Shown in pieces: positions 1 to 11,619 of a stretch of DNA of 64,000 nt. The notes beneath the pieces are model-generated. The model saw only the letters and a list, made by a program, of their open reading frames with translations, searched no databases and was not told where the DNA came from. This stretch comes from Campanula takesimana. Its lineage: Eukaryota; Streptophyta; Magnoliopsida; Asterales; Campanulaceae. Made by a program: the position numbers and the translations under genes. The stretch lies in the NCBI GenBank assembly GCA_026119855.1, contig JAOWBW010001816.1:124001-188000 (forward strand), written 5' to 3'. The stretch's first letter is position 1, and every line of letters begins with the position of its first letter.

Positions 1-1375
1 AAAAAATCCTCCAATTTGTATTCTCAAGAAAATTACGAATCCAAGGGAGAAGAAAGAGAGCCAGAGCAAGAATTTCAGGAGCTATGAAAACCACTGCAGC
101 CTCAAGAAACGTCACCACACGGTTATTAGCTGCACCGGACCACCTCCTATCATTATTCCTCTGAGTCCATATTCTACCATAGAGAACCCCAAACACAATC
201 ACCCAAACAGCTGCAACAATGGTCTTCAACACCATCCTCATCCCAAGCGACTTGGTCTCCCTCGATACTAAAGGATACTGCAGTCCAAAATCAAGCAAAG
301 CCTGCACAAACCTCAGCCCACTCCAAGTAATAAAAACAGTCAGAACCTTGACCTGAACCTCCCTACTCCTCAATGCCTGCCATGGAAACTCTTTCTCTTC
401 CCAAGCAACAATAATGGCCGCCTGAAGAAACAAAATCAGCATAATCCACAACTTATCAAAACTCCTAAACAAATTCCAAAACGACCGTTGCTCCACAAAC
501 CCAGTCTTCCCAACCCTCTTCCCTTTGCTGGTTGTCACGAAAAAATTGCTCCCTATATCGATTGGCCATTTTAGTTTCTCAAAACACCGCCTACTCCAAA
601 AATACTCGTTTATGTCGTCATAATTCCGCCAGGCAGAGTGAGGGGCAGTACCGTTTCTACTACTATCAACCTCAGCCTTAATTGTATCGTAAATAGGTTT
701 CACAACGCGGTTAAGGAAGGCATTCTCGCCAGAGATGGACGGTAGAACAGGCCGGCCAGTATTCTCATCAATGTAATCCTCTAAAATTCTATTCAATTCC
801 ATGGCCATGTGATGAAATATGTAGCATATGCATTCGGGTACGAAACGCAAGTTAGCAGACTCACCCCAAATGAGAAGGTATAGCGCGACGTAGAGGAGCT
901 CACGGCGGTGATCGGCGGCGGAGAGTTCCCGACGGGAGTCAGAGATCCAGATGTTGGATTTACGACCTAGGAAAGAACACCAGTGAGTGTAGTTGTTGAG
1001 AAGCTTCCGGCGGAATTTGCGAAGAACGGTGGGATCCAGCGAGTCGATGTTGTCCGGCGGAGGCTGGAGTCGCATCTGAGCGTTGGCGAGGTGGAGGACG
1101 AGGTGTTCCCTCTGGTTCTTGACGTTGTCAGCTTGGAAGCCGAAGAATGTGCCGAGCCAGTCGAGGAGGTCCATGTGGTCCCGCCATGCCTGGAACGGTG
1201 GCTTCCGGAGGTCACCGACGGCGCGTAGGGCGGCAGCGGCTGCACGGACCTCTGGAAAGCGGAGGGAAGGGTGGTCGGCAAGGAGGTTGTGGACGGGGAT
1301 GATGTTGTAGGGTTGGTCAGATGGGTCGGGTTCGGGTACCGGTCGGGTTTGTGGAGGCGGACGTTGCCGGCTCAT
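1..1375 (-). CDS. CALS12: Callose synthase (1,3-beta-glucan synthase), CALS12/GSL5/PMR4-like, N-terminal 458 codons (partial)
   Basis: Reading the minus strand from the ATG at 1375-1373 gives an uninterrupted frame to base 1, so the gene continues outside the window. The enzyme makes 1,3-beta-glucan from UDP-glucose at the plasma membrane; the CALS12 branch makes wound and pathogen papillary callose (family knowledge). Seen: PYNIIPVHNLLADHPSLRF near residues 22-41, DLLDWLGTFFGF near 70-82, NQREHLVLHLANAQMRL near 87-104, and the FKS1-domain-1 signature LLIWGESANLRFVPECICY near 165-184. Hydrophobic segments lie near 307-323, 342-365, 378-402 and 418-443, consistent with the first membrane block. 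The catalytic part lies beyond the edge. No intron interrupts 1,375 bp, as expected for this intron-poor clade. The start fits because the well-conserved N terminus begins within about 20 codons and the upstream strand is CT-rich like a leader. Intactness of the rest is unknown. Confidence 0.93.
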   Translation of the reverse strand, partial: MSRQRPPPQTRPVPEPDPSDQPYNIIPVHNLLADHPSLRFPEVRAAAAALRAVGDLRKPPFQAWRDHMDLLDWLGTFFGFQADNVKNQREHLVLHLANAQMRLQPPPDNIDSLDPTVLRKFRRKLLNNYTHWCSFLGRKSNIWISDSRRELSAADHRRELLYVALYLLIWGESANLRFVPECICYIFHHMAMELNRILEDYIDENTGRPVLPSISGENAFLNRVVKPIYDTIKAEVDSSRNGTAPHSAWRNYDDINEYFWSRRCFEKLKWPIDIGSNFFVTTSKGKRVGKTGFVEQRSFWNLFRSFDKLWIMLILFLQAAIIVAWEEKEFPWQALRSREVQVKVLTVFITWSGLRFVQALLDFGLQYPLVSRETKSLGMRMVLKTIVAAVWVIVFGVLYGRIWTQRNNDRRWSGAANNRVVTFLEAAVVFIAPEILALALFLLPWIRNFLENTNWRIF

Positions 1376-1575
1376 TGAACGACGGATCTGGCTGGTGGCG
1401 GCCGGTGGGGCCCAGTTGCAATTGGAGATTTTAGAGAGATAGAGGAAGGAGACAGAGAAGGAATGAAGGTTCAGAAAGGATGATTATGGCGATTGGCAAA
1501 GAAGGGAAGAAGCGCGTGGGGCGCGTTTTAGTATGTTTACTTTTATTTTAATTTAATTTATTATTTTTGTTTCGG
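1376..1575 (-). promoter_or_regulatory. Presumed 5' leader and proximal promoter of the callose synthase gene
   Basis: On the minus strand, 1376-1490 is CT-rich, as in many plant leaders. An AT-rich TATA-like stretch lies at about 1535-1570. Two CGCG cores sit between them (about 1512-1528, GCGCG contexts), which resemble the CGCG box bound by CAMTA factors in the plant literature. No transcription start can be fixed from sequence, and the CAMTA reading is inference. Transposon-like sequence begins only a few hundred bases further upstream. Confidence 0.35.
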
Positions 1576-1785
1576 TTTGAATCTTGGTTTGAAAATAACT
1601 ACTATCATGCGAGATCTGGCAAGTAGCCATGTGAGGGCCCCTGAGTACTTCAGAATAGATTTATAAAATTTAGTAATAGAAGAAACAGAAGAGAGACTAA
1701 ATCAAAGTAGCTTTTCTTTTTTTTTACTTTTTCTACAAAAAGAAAATTGTAGTTTTATATCGAGTTTATTGTTATTTAAACGTGT

Positions 1786-1870
1786 GTACTATTAACAGAT
1801 TGACGATTTGCCTCCGTACTCATGAAACTCACTTTATGACATGCGTACTATGGTTTTAATAAAAAAGTGC
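1786..1870. mobile_element. Possible relic of a MULE terminal inverted repeat
   Basis: The stretch with CCGTACTCATGAAAC followed by ATGCGTACTATGGTTTTA resembles the left terminal repeat of the intact MULE at 39243, which reads CCGTACTGCTGAAAC and ATGCGTACTATAGTTTTA. No partner repeat or target-site duplication was found nearby, so only one end remains or the likeness is fortuitous. The bases at 1576-1785 and 1871-2100 hold nothing I can name. Confidence 0.35.
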
Positions 1871-2171
1871 CCAGGGATAACGTTGAGCCGTTAGAAGTCT
1901 TACAGGTCTGTCAACATATGTTAATTAACAGATTTACTCAAAAAAAAATCAAATGTGACCTTGATAATGATATTAATGCTGTAAAGGTCCAAAAAAAAAT
2001 CTCCAATCCATTACTTAGAAGCCCAAAGTTTCACCCACTAACTTTTAAATTAAACTCACTCTTTCAAACACACTCTTTATAAAAATCTAGAGAGAAGTCA
2101 GACATCCTCTCTCTAGAAAACTACCCCAGCTCACGGCTCTCCGCTACCACCTCCACCCTCCACCGCCGTCT

Positions 2172-2550
2172 CTGATGTCCTCCGTTGCGCTGCCTCCGCC
2201 TGTCTCTCGTCTTTCTTCTTCTTCTTCTTCCTTCACCATTTCGTTAATTTTACCACTTCATCATTCTCACGGCACCGTCGCTCCAAGGTCGTCTCTCTCC
2301 GCCCTCTCTCTTCAGCGTGTTTTAGTGCTTGTGTGTGTTTATATTTTCAGATCTAAATTTCTGATGTCCTCCGTTGCGCTGCCTCCGCCTGTCTCTCGTC
2401 TTTCTTCTTCTTCTTCTTCCTTCACCATTTCGTTAATTTTACCACTTCATCAATTCTCACGGCACCGTCGCTCCAAGGTCGTCTCTCTCCGCCCTCTCTC
2501 TTCAGCGTGTTTTAGTGCTTGTGTGTGTTTATATTTTCAGATCTAAATTT
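2172..2550. repeat. 189/190-bp tandem duplication, two near-identical copies
   Basis: Copy 1 is 2172-2360 and copy 2 is 2361-2550; the only difference I saw is one extra A in copy 2. Each unit starts CTGATGTCCTCCGTTGCG, contains a TTC/TTCTTC run and ends TTTTCAGATCTAAATTT. A shorter third likeness of the end of the unit lies at about 2551-2602, up to the junction with copia sequence. A plus-strand frame (2175-2546) crosses both units, but its product is low-complexity and repeated, so I do not call it a gene. The CT-rich start at 2100-2170 looks like a plant 5' leader, so this may be a captured or truncated gene 5' end. Confidence 0.85.
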
Positions 2551-2602
2551 TTGTGTAAGTGTTTATTTTTCAGATCCAAATTTGTGTGTGTGTTTTCAAA
2601 TC

Positions 2603-3298
2603 GAAGATACCTAAAGATCCGCTTCACAGCCTGCCAATGTTTCTTACCCGGATTACCCACGAACCGACTAACAACACTAGCTGCTTGTGCAAGATCCGGC
2701 CTAGTGCATACCATAGCATACATCAAACCACCAACTGCACTAGCATAGGGTACTCGAGCCATATACTCTTTCTCCTCAACTGACTTAGGCCCAAACGCGA
2801 CTGACAACCGTGCATTCGCTGCACTTGGAGTATCTATAGCTTTAGCTGTTGACATACCAAACATCTCTAAAACTTTCTTGATGTAACCTTTCTGGGATAA
2901 GAACAATTTTCATTTGGATCTGTCTCTATAAATCTCCATACCCAGAATTTTCTTCGCGCTACCCAAGTCCTTCATCTCAAACTCTGAAGACAATAAGCCT
3001 TTCAGCTTCTGAATCTCTGACTTCTTGACTGCTGCTATCAACATATCATCTACATAGAGCACCAAATAGATGTACGACCCACCCATCTACCAACTTATTG
3101 TGATACACACAACAATCATACGGGCTCCTCGTGTATCCGATCTCTGTCATATAGATGTCAAACCTCTTGTACCACTACCTCGGCGACTGCTTAAGTCCAT
3201 ATAAGGACTTCTTGAACCTAAAAACATAATCTTCCTTACCAGGAACTTGGAATCCTTCCGGTTGTGTCAAGTAAATCTCTTCCTCCAACTCTCCATGC
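2603..3298 (-). pseudogene. Copia X reverse transcriptase, central and C-terminal part
   Basis: Minus-strand translation gives, in order, HGELEEEIYLTQPEGFQVP, then SLYGLKQSPR followed by an in-frame TAG where copia proteins usually have Q, then LYVDD-MLIAAVKKSEIQKL, FEMKDLGSAKKILGMEIYRD, GYIKKVLEMFGM, YASAVGGLMYAMVCTRPDL and HWQAVKRIFRYLR. These are standard plant copia RT blocks, including the YVDD catalytic motif. The frame shifts at least once near 3080 and once near 2900. The sequence stops abruptly at about 2603, and RNase H is absent. Its N-terminal continuation is at 14298-14605. Confidence 0.9.
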
Positions 3299-3790
3299 TG
3301 TTGGGTTTCGTGCAATCATGCGCAGGGGAAGAAAGACATGAATAAAACCCAATAGCCTAGATATGCTATGAACAATAATTCATAATATCAAGACAAAAGA
3401 AACTAACCCTTGCAGATCGAGATAAAACTTGGATTAGACGTTTTGAAGAACGCCCTCTATCAGTGATCCACACAACGAACAGATTTCAAGAACGCCTTCT
3501 TGAACTTGACTGCTAGGCCTTCGGTTTGAAAAACGATTGTGAAGAACGATTCTTCAAAGCTCCCAAAGATTATTGTGACTTGATGATTGGGAATTATCAT
3601 TCACAATGATCCTAGTATATTATGTGTATTTTCTTTCTCAAAGAAAGAGTTTGGAATTGATCAAATTAATGGTTAGGGAACTATTCCCGTCTGTTCACAA
3701 TATATACAAGGGGTGTCCAAAACCCTTTAGGACTTAGGTCTTCTTGATCAACAAGAATTGACCAAAAACCAAACTGATTACGGGCATGCC

Positions 3791-3840
3791 GCTGTACGGC
3801 TTCTTGGCATCCGTATGGCTTCAATCCAGCCGTACGGTGG
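3791..3840. repeat. Palindrome cluster in LTR A (CCGTACGG type)
   Basis: GCTGTACGGC at 3791, CCGTATGG at 3811 and AGCCGTACGGTGG at 3828 are three variants of one near-palindrome, spaced about 17-20 bp. The layout matches clusters in unrelated LTRs elsewhere in the window. Confidence 0.6.
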
Positions 3841-4506
3841 CCATGGTCAGTCTCCTCATTTTTCGATCCTTTTAATTATCCGTTCTGCGTGTGTGACCCA
3901 ATAGGATTATACTAAGTTGGAAACGAGTCCGAACCAGTCAAACATCGTAAGTCATAAGCGGACTCTAGCAAGCCAATATGACTACCCAATTAGTATAACT
4001 TTGAAATCCAAAGTTTCCTAAATAGAACATAACACAATCTCTTTTTCATACGATGTCTATTGAACTTAAGCCATGGTCAATGGTCAACTTACTTTGTTCA
4101 ATGTTTTCTCGATCCCGAATGTATTGATAATACAAATTCTATTGATCCAATCAATTCATTTGAGCATGGCCATGCATTTCATCAATACCATTCATCAAGT
4201 GGCCAAAGCTTGACATCTCTCTTGACGAGGAACAAATCCTATCTAGGCTTATTACTCTTCCCTACATGATTCCGAGTATGCCAATCATATTCTTTATATC
4301 TATCCGGTTAGGGATAACGTTTGTATATGTCAAACGCAATGTTCATCATGTGGAAGACTGTAATACCCTCAGGTCTAGAGATTCCAGTGATATAACTATA
4401 TGAGACTTAATTATGACATAGTGAACATGACATAAATCTCATAGGGGTCAGTCCAGTATTTGTTTTCCAACAAATACCCATAAGTCTAATTATATCCCAT
4501 ACACAT

Positions 4507-7033
4507 TGTAACACCCATCGAATTTCTTGTTAAATATTTGACATACTTGTTAAATTCTTGAACTTGCATATTATGTGTTAGTTTTACTTGGTTAACTTGT
4601 TAACTGCTTTAAATAGTTAAGGTGGTTAAATGTCTAGTTCTGACTTTTGGGTCATTTGTGAAATTTTGACCTTAGGGGTCTTTTTGTTAAAAGTAAAACT
4701 TGAGGGGCCTACTGGTCATTCTTTGAAACTTGAATGTATATCAACTTCTTAGTTGCCTGGGGAAATCATTTTCACCCAAATCATTACGTATACTTCCTCT
4801 GTTTCATAACCTAGGGTTAAAAGTTTTCCTTATTCTCGACTCCTCGAGTTTAATTATCCCTCCGTTCTTGATTCCGATCCCGGATTAATATTCGTGGCGT
4901 TGAATAGAGCGTTCCAGGCCGAACAGAAATAAGTTTGGGTCAACTTGAATTTTGACTAGGTAAGTTATTAGCTCCCCCTTGCTTGTAATAACATGCATAA
5001 ATGTTATTCTCAATACTTGTGATTGTTAATTTTGTGTTTGGGGTGATTTTTGTGATACTTGTAAATTTGGGACAAAGGGAGTAATAATCCTCTGTGGGAA
5101 ATAATGAAAGAAAATGAAAGAGTTAGTTTTGAGCTTGTTAATACAGTCTGGGCATATTGAAGTTGTTAGTAAATGTTACTCCTACGTTTTGGGACGGAAA
5201 ATATTTCAACCTGGGAAAGAAATAAGAATTTCGCATTTTAGTACACTGTGCGACCGCACAAAAATGATTGTGCGACCGCACATCTTTCTGAAGGGTTTTT
5301 CAAAGAAATTGACATGCTTGTGTGCGGCCGCACAGTCCATGTTGGGCGACCGCACAGTCACCTGAAAAACAAAGATGTTGTTTAAAGTTTGTATAAGTTG
5401 GAAGTAACCCTAGTTAAGGTATATAACCTTAGTATAAGATGTCCTAGCAAGTGTTGTGATACTTTAGGGGCATCATACTTGGTCTTAAATATGTATACTC
5501 ATTGAATTAAAATGAGAACATAAGTATAAGAGTAGTATCCCTTCTTTATGTCTTGAAAGTGCTATGAACAAGCACTAATGTGTTATACTTGTTGTGAATC
5601 CAATGATTGTGCACCTTAGAGACATTAGCTTGAGGTCTTAGACTTGAACATCCTAAGAATAGGATTGGGATTTGGTAAGAGTAAATGTATAACTCTTATA
5701 CTTGTGTGAATGTCCAAGAATTGGAAGTTATAACTTGAAGTATAAGACATTTAAAATCTTGTACATGGCTTGAACGTCCATAGAAATGGATTAAGACTTG
5801 AATATAAGATAATAAAATCTTGTACTTGACTTGACACCAATACATATGTATGGTAGCGAACTTGAAAGTGCTATGAACAAGCACTAATGTGTATGAGACA
5901 TGTTCTTGTTGTGTATGTGCAAACATTGCATACATTTTCTTGATACAAGGTGACTTCTTGATTACTTGAAGCATGTTCCTTGTTGAGCTAGTCCACTACT
6001 TTTGGATTAGTTCTTCTTCCGTAGTTCAAGTAAATATCTACTTGTACATTCTTGTGTGAGTCCAGCTGGTTCTCCTTGCTTGTTCGAAAATATATAGGTT
6101 CACGCTTGTCGCGAGAGCTGGGGTTTAAGTGACAATCGGGTCCCTATGTATTTCCGCGTGACCCCTTACTACCGGCCATAGTAAGGGCATAGCTTCCTTA
6201 GTTGGAGCAATAAGCCTGACTTAAGTGAATGCTAAACTCTTGTCTTGATCACCTCGTGAATATTCATGAGTCGTGATATTGGGAATGACACTGGTTACCG
6301 GGTCTTCTGATACATACTGAATAGTCAGTTCCTGTTATTGATCGTGATTGTCAAAGTAATACAAGCTACGACAACAATGGTATTCTTGGGAGGAATAAGG
6401 AAGGAAGCAATATCCTTATAGCTTGCTTGTTTAGCTTTATGTGCTACTTGATGAGTGGATTATCCTCTCATATACTTGTTACTTGATGATACTGTATATA
6501 TGATTACTTGAGTATCTATTTGAATTGCATGATAACATGTCATGTAGTTGCATCTAATAGCTTACTGAGATTTATCTCACCCTTTATTTGTTCCCCCCCC
6601 AGGAAAGGAAGGATAGTGCGCAGTGAGGCTCGACATAGTTGGGAGCTTGCTTCGCAGGTCGTGATTGTTTTGGGGATTGTGTCCTTTTACACTTGGTGAG
6701 GACGATGTATTGGGTTGTATAACTCCTTATTTTTGGGGTAGACAGTATTGTTTAGTTCTTATTGTCACTAGACATCTTGTATAGTACTCTTAATGCCAGC
6801 TTATGTGCTAGGCATGTTTCCGCTGTGTATGTATTAAGTTTGGTTTTAAATTTTCTTGTCTAAGAACTCGTGTTGTGAGCTAGTATAGCTCCTTACTCTA
6901 GAGTATATATATATCATGTCAGTTTGTTAAACAAATGTCATTAAGTTTCTTGTTAAGTTTCTTGTTTCTCGTTAGGCACTCCCATCCAGGTTCGAGGTTC
7001 TATTAGGGGATCCCGGAACCTGGGGGCGTGTCA
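4507..7033 (+). repeat. 5' LTR of T (2,527 bp)
   Basis: It begins TGTAACACCC and ends GGGCGTGTCA, directly followed by the PBS. It is nearly identical to 11620-14149. The long open frames inside it (for example 5114-5365 and its antisense neighbours) occur identically in both LTRs, have no recognisable domain, and are not called as genes. Confidence 0.95.
5247..5357. repeat. Palindrome cluster in the 5' LTR of T
   Basis: Four copies: TGTGCGACCGCACA at 5247 and 5269, TGTGCGGCCGCACA (perfect palindrome) at 5321, and GGGCGACCGCACAG at 5344. The same cluster is at 12361-12471 in the 3' LTR. Confidence 0.9.
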
Positions 7034-7036
7034 GGT

Positions 7037-7048
7037 TGGTATCAGAGC
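7037..7048 (+). other. Primer binding site of T (initiator tRNA-Met type)
   Basis: TGGTATCAGAGC lies a few bases after the 5' LTR end. It matches the common plant PBS complementary to the 3' end of initiator tRNA-Met. Confidence 0.9.
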
Positions 7049-7174
7049 TACCCTGGTTTAGCTACCCTGTTTAGCTACCTTGGTTTGCTCGTAAGTCTGG
7101 ATAGGGTCTATGGCCTAGGTATGGGTGAGTCTTGGGGTGTTATTAATAACGCTGAGTGTTTACCTACAGGTACA

Positions 7175-10100
7175 ATGAGTTCTGAAGGTACAAGTGGTAG
7201 TAATCAGCTGAGATCTATAACTCCTCAAGAAGAAATGGTTGATAATGTTGACTGGGATTATCCTAATCGCCTTACAAGGTTCTTGAAGCTGAAACCTCGT
7301 AGTTTTGACGGGGAGTTTGATTCTAAAAAGGCAGAGGAGTGGATTGAAAGCATTGAGAAGATCTTCACAGCCTTGAGATGTGTGGGTGGTGATAAGGTAA
7401 CCTTTGCAACCTTTAAACTTGAGAAAGCTGCTGAACATTGGTGGCAAGTGTTGAGTAAAAGCTGGGAACTGGAAGGTGTACCTCAGACATGGGAAAATTT
7501 TCTGAAAGCTTTTAAGTCACAGTTTATTCCAACAGTGGTCCAAGATAGGAAGGAAATGGAATTTCTTAATCTGGAGCAGGGAAGTCTGACCGTGGGGCAA
7601 TACTCAACCAAGTTCACAGAATTGGCGAGGTATTGTGATCAATTAGTTCCAAATGAAGCCAAGAAGGCACAGAGGTTTGTTAAAGGGTTGATGACTGAGT
7701 ATAGGAAGCAACTTCTTTCTCTACAGCTCTCTAGCTATCAGCAAGCAGTGGAGAAGGCTTATACTATTGAAAATGATATTGAAGAACACAAGGTGAAGTT
7801 GGGAACAACCATGACTGGTCGTGTATCAGAGAAAACTCAGGGATCTGGTTCTAAAGGTGGTAAATCTGGCCGCCAAGATCGTCGATTCCGACAGCCAACC
7901 GAAAGCAAAGGTAGTGTATCAACTGGTTCGAGGACAACAGTCCAAGGTTCCAGGAGAGTATGTGGCTTTTGTTCGAAAGAAGGCCATTCTGAAGACAAGT
8001 GTTGGCTAAAGCAAGGAAAGTGTTTATTGTGTGGTGAAGTGGGGCATTTTGCTAGAAATTGTCCTAAAAATAGAGGAAATCAAGCTGGGGTTACAAGTCA
8101 GCAGGCTTCAGGTTCCAAGAGAGATAGTGGTGGTCGACCAAAAGTTCAGGGTCGAGTGTTTGCTTTAGATCAGCAGGGTGTAGCTGAGTCTTCTGCGTTC
8201 ATAGGAGGTATTATATTACTTTCTAGTACGAGAGTGCGAGTCTTGATAGATCCAGGCTCATCTCATTCTTATGTGGCATCTCATTTTGTGTCGCATTTGC
8301 ATGTTCTTCCTGATTCTATGCCTTATGTGCTAGAAGTATCTTCCCCTATGGGAGATTGCATGTTTACTTCTGAGGTCTACAAGAAATGTGAGGTTCTTGT
8401 GGGTGATCATGCCCTTCTTGCTGACCTAGTCGTGTTACCTATAAGGGACTTTGATGTGATTCTTGGCATGGATTGGCTATATGTGCATCATGCATCTGTT
8501 GATTGTTATAGAAAAGTAGTAACTTTTTCTATTCCTGGTTTGCCTGATTTTACCTTTGAAGGTGATAGGCCTTTATGTGCTATACATGTTATTTCTGCTT
8601 TAAAAGCTAGAAAACTTTTATCTCGTGGTTGTGCCGGGTATCTCGCATGTGTACTTGATCAGAGTTTATCTGTTCCCAAGATGGAGGATATTCCTGTTGT
8701 GTCTGAATTTTCAGATGTGTTCTCTTCTGAGTATAGCATGCCACCTGATCGAGAGCTTGAGTTCTGTATTGAGTTATTACCAGGTACAGCACCAATCTCT
8801 AAAGCACCTTATAGAATGGCTCCGGCTGAGTTGAGAGAGTTAAAAACACAGCTTGAGGAATTGCTTGAAAGGGGCTTTATCAGGCCTAGTGTATCACCGT
8901 GGGGTGCACCAGTGTTGTTTGTCAGAAAGAAAGATGGGACTCTGCGATTGTGTATTGATTACAGAGATCTTAATCACGTAACTATCAAGAATAAATATCC
9001 GTTACCTCATATTGATGATTTGTTTGATCAGCTTCAGGGTTCAGTAGTGTATTCGAAGCTTGATTTGAGAAGTGGTTATCATCAGTTGAAAATCAGATCT
9101 GAGGATATACCAAAGACAGCTTTCCGTACCAGGTATGGGCATTATGAATTTATTGTTATGCCATTTGGTTTGACAAATGCTCCAGCTGTATTTATGGATT
9201 TAATGAACCGTATCTTCAAGCCATATCTTGATTGTTTTGTGGTGGTATTCATTGATGATATTCTTGTGTATTCTAAGTCACGGGCTGAGCATGAACAACA
9301 TCTCAGAATGGTATTACAAGTTCTTCGTGAGAAACAATTATTTGCAAAATTCAGCAAATGTGCTTTCTGGTTAGAAGAGGTTTCATTCTTGGGGAATGTT
9401 GTGTCTGCTACTGGTATTGCAGTAGATCCTTCCAAAGTTGAAGCAGTTGTTAACTGGAAAAGGCCAACTACAGTGACTGAAATCCGTAGTTTCTTGGGCT
9501 TGGCTAGTTATTATCGGAGGTTCATTGAGGGATTCTCCAAGATTGCTACTCCATTGACTAATATGACTCGAAAAGCTATTTCTTTTGAGTGGAATGACAA
9601 ATGTGAAGCAAGTTTTCAGGAGTTGAAAAGGCGTTTGACTACAGCTCCAGTCTTGGCTTTGCCTAATGGTTCTGAGCATTTCATGGTTTATACTGATGCT
9701 TCTAAAGAAGGATTGGGTTGTGTTTTGATGCAAGATGGCAAGGTAATAGCTTATGCTTCTCGAAAATTATCTCCTTATGAAAAGAATTATCCTACTCATG
9801 ATTTAGAGTTGGCTGCGATTATTTTTGCTTTGCATAAATGGAGGCATTACTTGTATGGAACCAAATTTGAAGTCTTTACCGATCATAAAAGCTTGAAGTA
9901 CCTGTTTTCTCAAAAAGAGCTTAACATGAGGCAACGTAGATGGATGGAGAAATTGAAGGATCATGATTGTACTATCCTTTATCATCCAGGAAAGGCCAAT
10001 GTTGTGGCAGATGCACTGAGCCGAAAGACTTATATTTCTTGCTTGATGATTCGTGAATGGAAGATGTTTGAAGATTTGTGTGACTGGAATCCTTGTGAAT

Positions 10101-11584
10101 CAAATCATGGAGTTATCTTTGCTAATATAAAGGCTACTTCAAATTTACTCCAACAGATCAAAGAAGCACAGGTAACTGATTCTGAATTGCAGAAAATCAT
10201 TAGTGGATTGAATGAAGGAAAGCAACCAGATTTTTCTTTTAATAGTGATGGAATTCTTACCTTTCGAGGCAGAGTTTGTATTCCAGTTAATCCTGAGATA
10301 AAGAAGAAAGTTCTTGAAGAGGCTCACAAAGCCAAGTATACTATTCATCCTGGAAGCACTAAAATGTACCAAGACTTGAAGAAACATTTCTGGTGGAACA
10401 ATATGAAAAGAGAGATTGCTGAGTATGTTTCCAAATGTTTGATTTGTCAACAAGTGAAAGTGGAACATCAACGTCCAGCAGGTTTGTTGCAACCATTAGA
10501 AATTCCAGAGTGGAAATGAGAGCACATTACTATGGATTTTGTGACTGGTTTGCCACGTACCAGACGAGGCCATGATGCTGTTTGGGTTATAGTGGACAGG
10601 TTGACTAAATCAGCTCACTTCTTGTCTGTTTCCATGGGATATTCAATGTCTCAATTGGCATCTTTGTATGTTCAGGAGATAATCCGACTGCATGGGGTTC
10701 CTGTGAGTATTGTATCTGACAGAGATCCTCGTTTTACTTCTCGATTCTGGCAGGCTCTTCAGGGTGCTATGGGTACTAAATTGAATTTCAGTACTGCTTT
10801 TCATCCTCAATCTGATGGGCAATCTGAGAGACTTATACAGATTCTCGAGGATATGTTACGTGCTTGTGTTATTGATTTCAAAGGCAGTTGGGATACTCAT
10901 CTTCCTTTGGCTGAGTTTGCTTATAATAACAGTTTTCAGTCTAGCATTGAAATGGCTCCATATGAGGCTCTTTATGGTAGAAAATGTCGATCTCCTATAT
11001 GCTGGGATGAAGTGGGAGAAGCTAGACTCTTGGGTCCTGAAATGGTTCAACAATCAGTTGAGAGTGTGAAACTCATTCGAGATAGATTGCGCACAGCTCA
11101 GAGTAGACAAAAGAGTTATGCAGATCATCGTAGAAGGGATCTTGAATTTCAGGTAGGTGACTTTGTATTCTTGAAGGTCTCTCCTCGTAGAGGTATAAAG
11201 AGATTTGGGAAGAAAGGAAAGTTATCTCCTCGTTATATCGGTCCATTTGAGATTCTTGAAAGAGTTGGGAAGTTGGCTTACAGAGTGGCTTTACCTCCTT
11301 CTTTATCTGGTATTCATGATGTATTCCATGTATCTATGCTTCGCAAGTATATGGCAGATGAATCACATGTTCTTGAGTATGAGGCTATTCCATTTCAGCC
11401 TGATTTGTCTTATGAGGAACAACCTGTTGAAATTCTTGACTGGAAAGAGCAAGTCTTGCGTACAAAAAGGATTCCTATTGTGAAGGTCCTTTGGAGAAAT
11501 CATGAAATTGAAGAGGCTACTTGGGAAACCGAGAAAGAGATGCGAGATAAATACCCGAGCCTATTTGAAAACTTTGGTAAGTAA
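7175..11584 (+). pseudogene. Gag-pol polyprotein of T, intact except for one in-frame TGA
   Basis: I chose the ATG at 7175 because the frame's earlier ATG at 7028 lies in the LTR/PBS. Domains in order: retrotransposon gag with EKAAEHWWQVL; two CCHC knuckles (CGFCSKEGHSEDKC near 7960-8002 and CLLCGEVGHFARNC near 8020-8062); aspartic protease LIDPGSSHSY near 8245; RT with FIDDILVYSK near 9247; RNase H with VYTDASKEGLGC near 9686 and FTDHKSLKYL near 9878; integrase zinc finger HPGSTKMYQDLKKHFWW near 10345; the integrase core; and a chromodomain near 11425-11560 ending WRNHEIEEATWETE. TGA at 10517-10519 sits at a position where family members usually have Trp, just before MDFVTGLP. The frame is the same on both sides, giving about 1,469 codons in all. 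Without readthrough, the integrase core and chromodomain would be lost. Confidence 0.95.
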
Positions 11585-11606
11585 AATTCGTGGGCGAATT
11601 TTCTTT

Positions 11607-11619
11607 AAGGTGGGGAGGA
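11607..11619 (+). other. Polypurine tract of T
   Basis: AAGGTGGGGAGGA directly precedes the 3' LTR start at 11620, in the position and composition expected for the plus-strand primer. Confidence 0.85.

Noticed and set aside
967..1310. Several overlapping open frames on both strands
   Set aside because: Only the minus frame opened by the ATG at 1375 gives callose synthase sequence; the others are GC-rich shadows of it.
2175..2546. 123-codon frame with two repeated halves
   Set aside because: It is the tandem duplication read as protein, with Ser/Pro low complexity and no domain.
5114..5365. Possible small protein in the T LTR (also 12228-12479)
   Set aside because: Identical in both LTRs only because the LTRs are identical; no domain, and it crosses the palindrome cluster.
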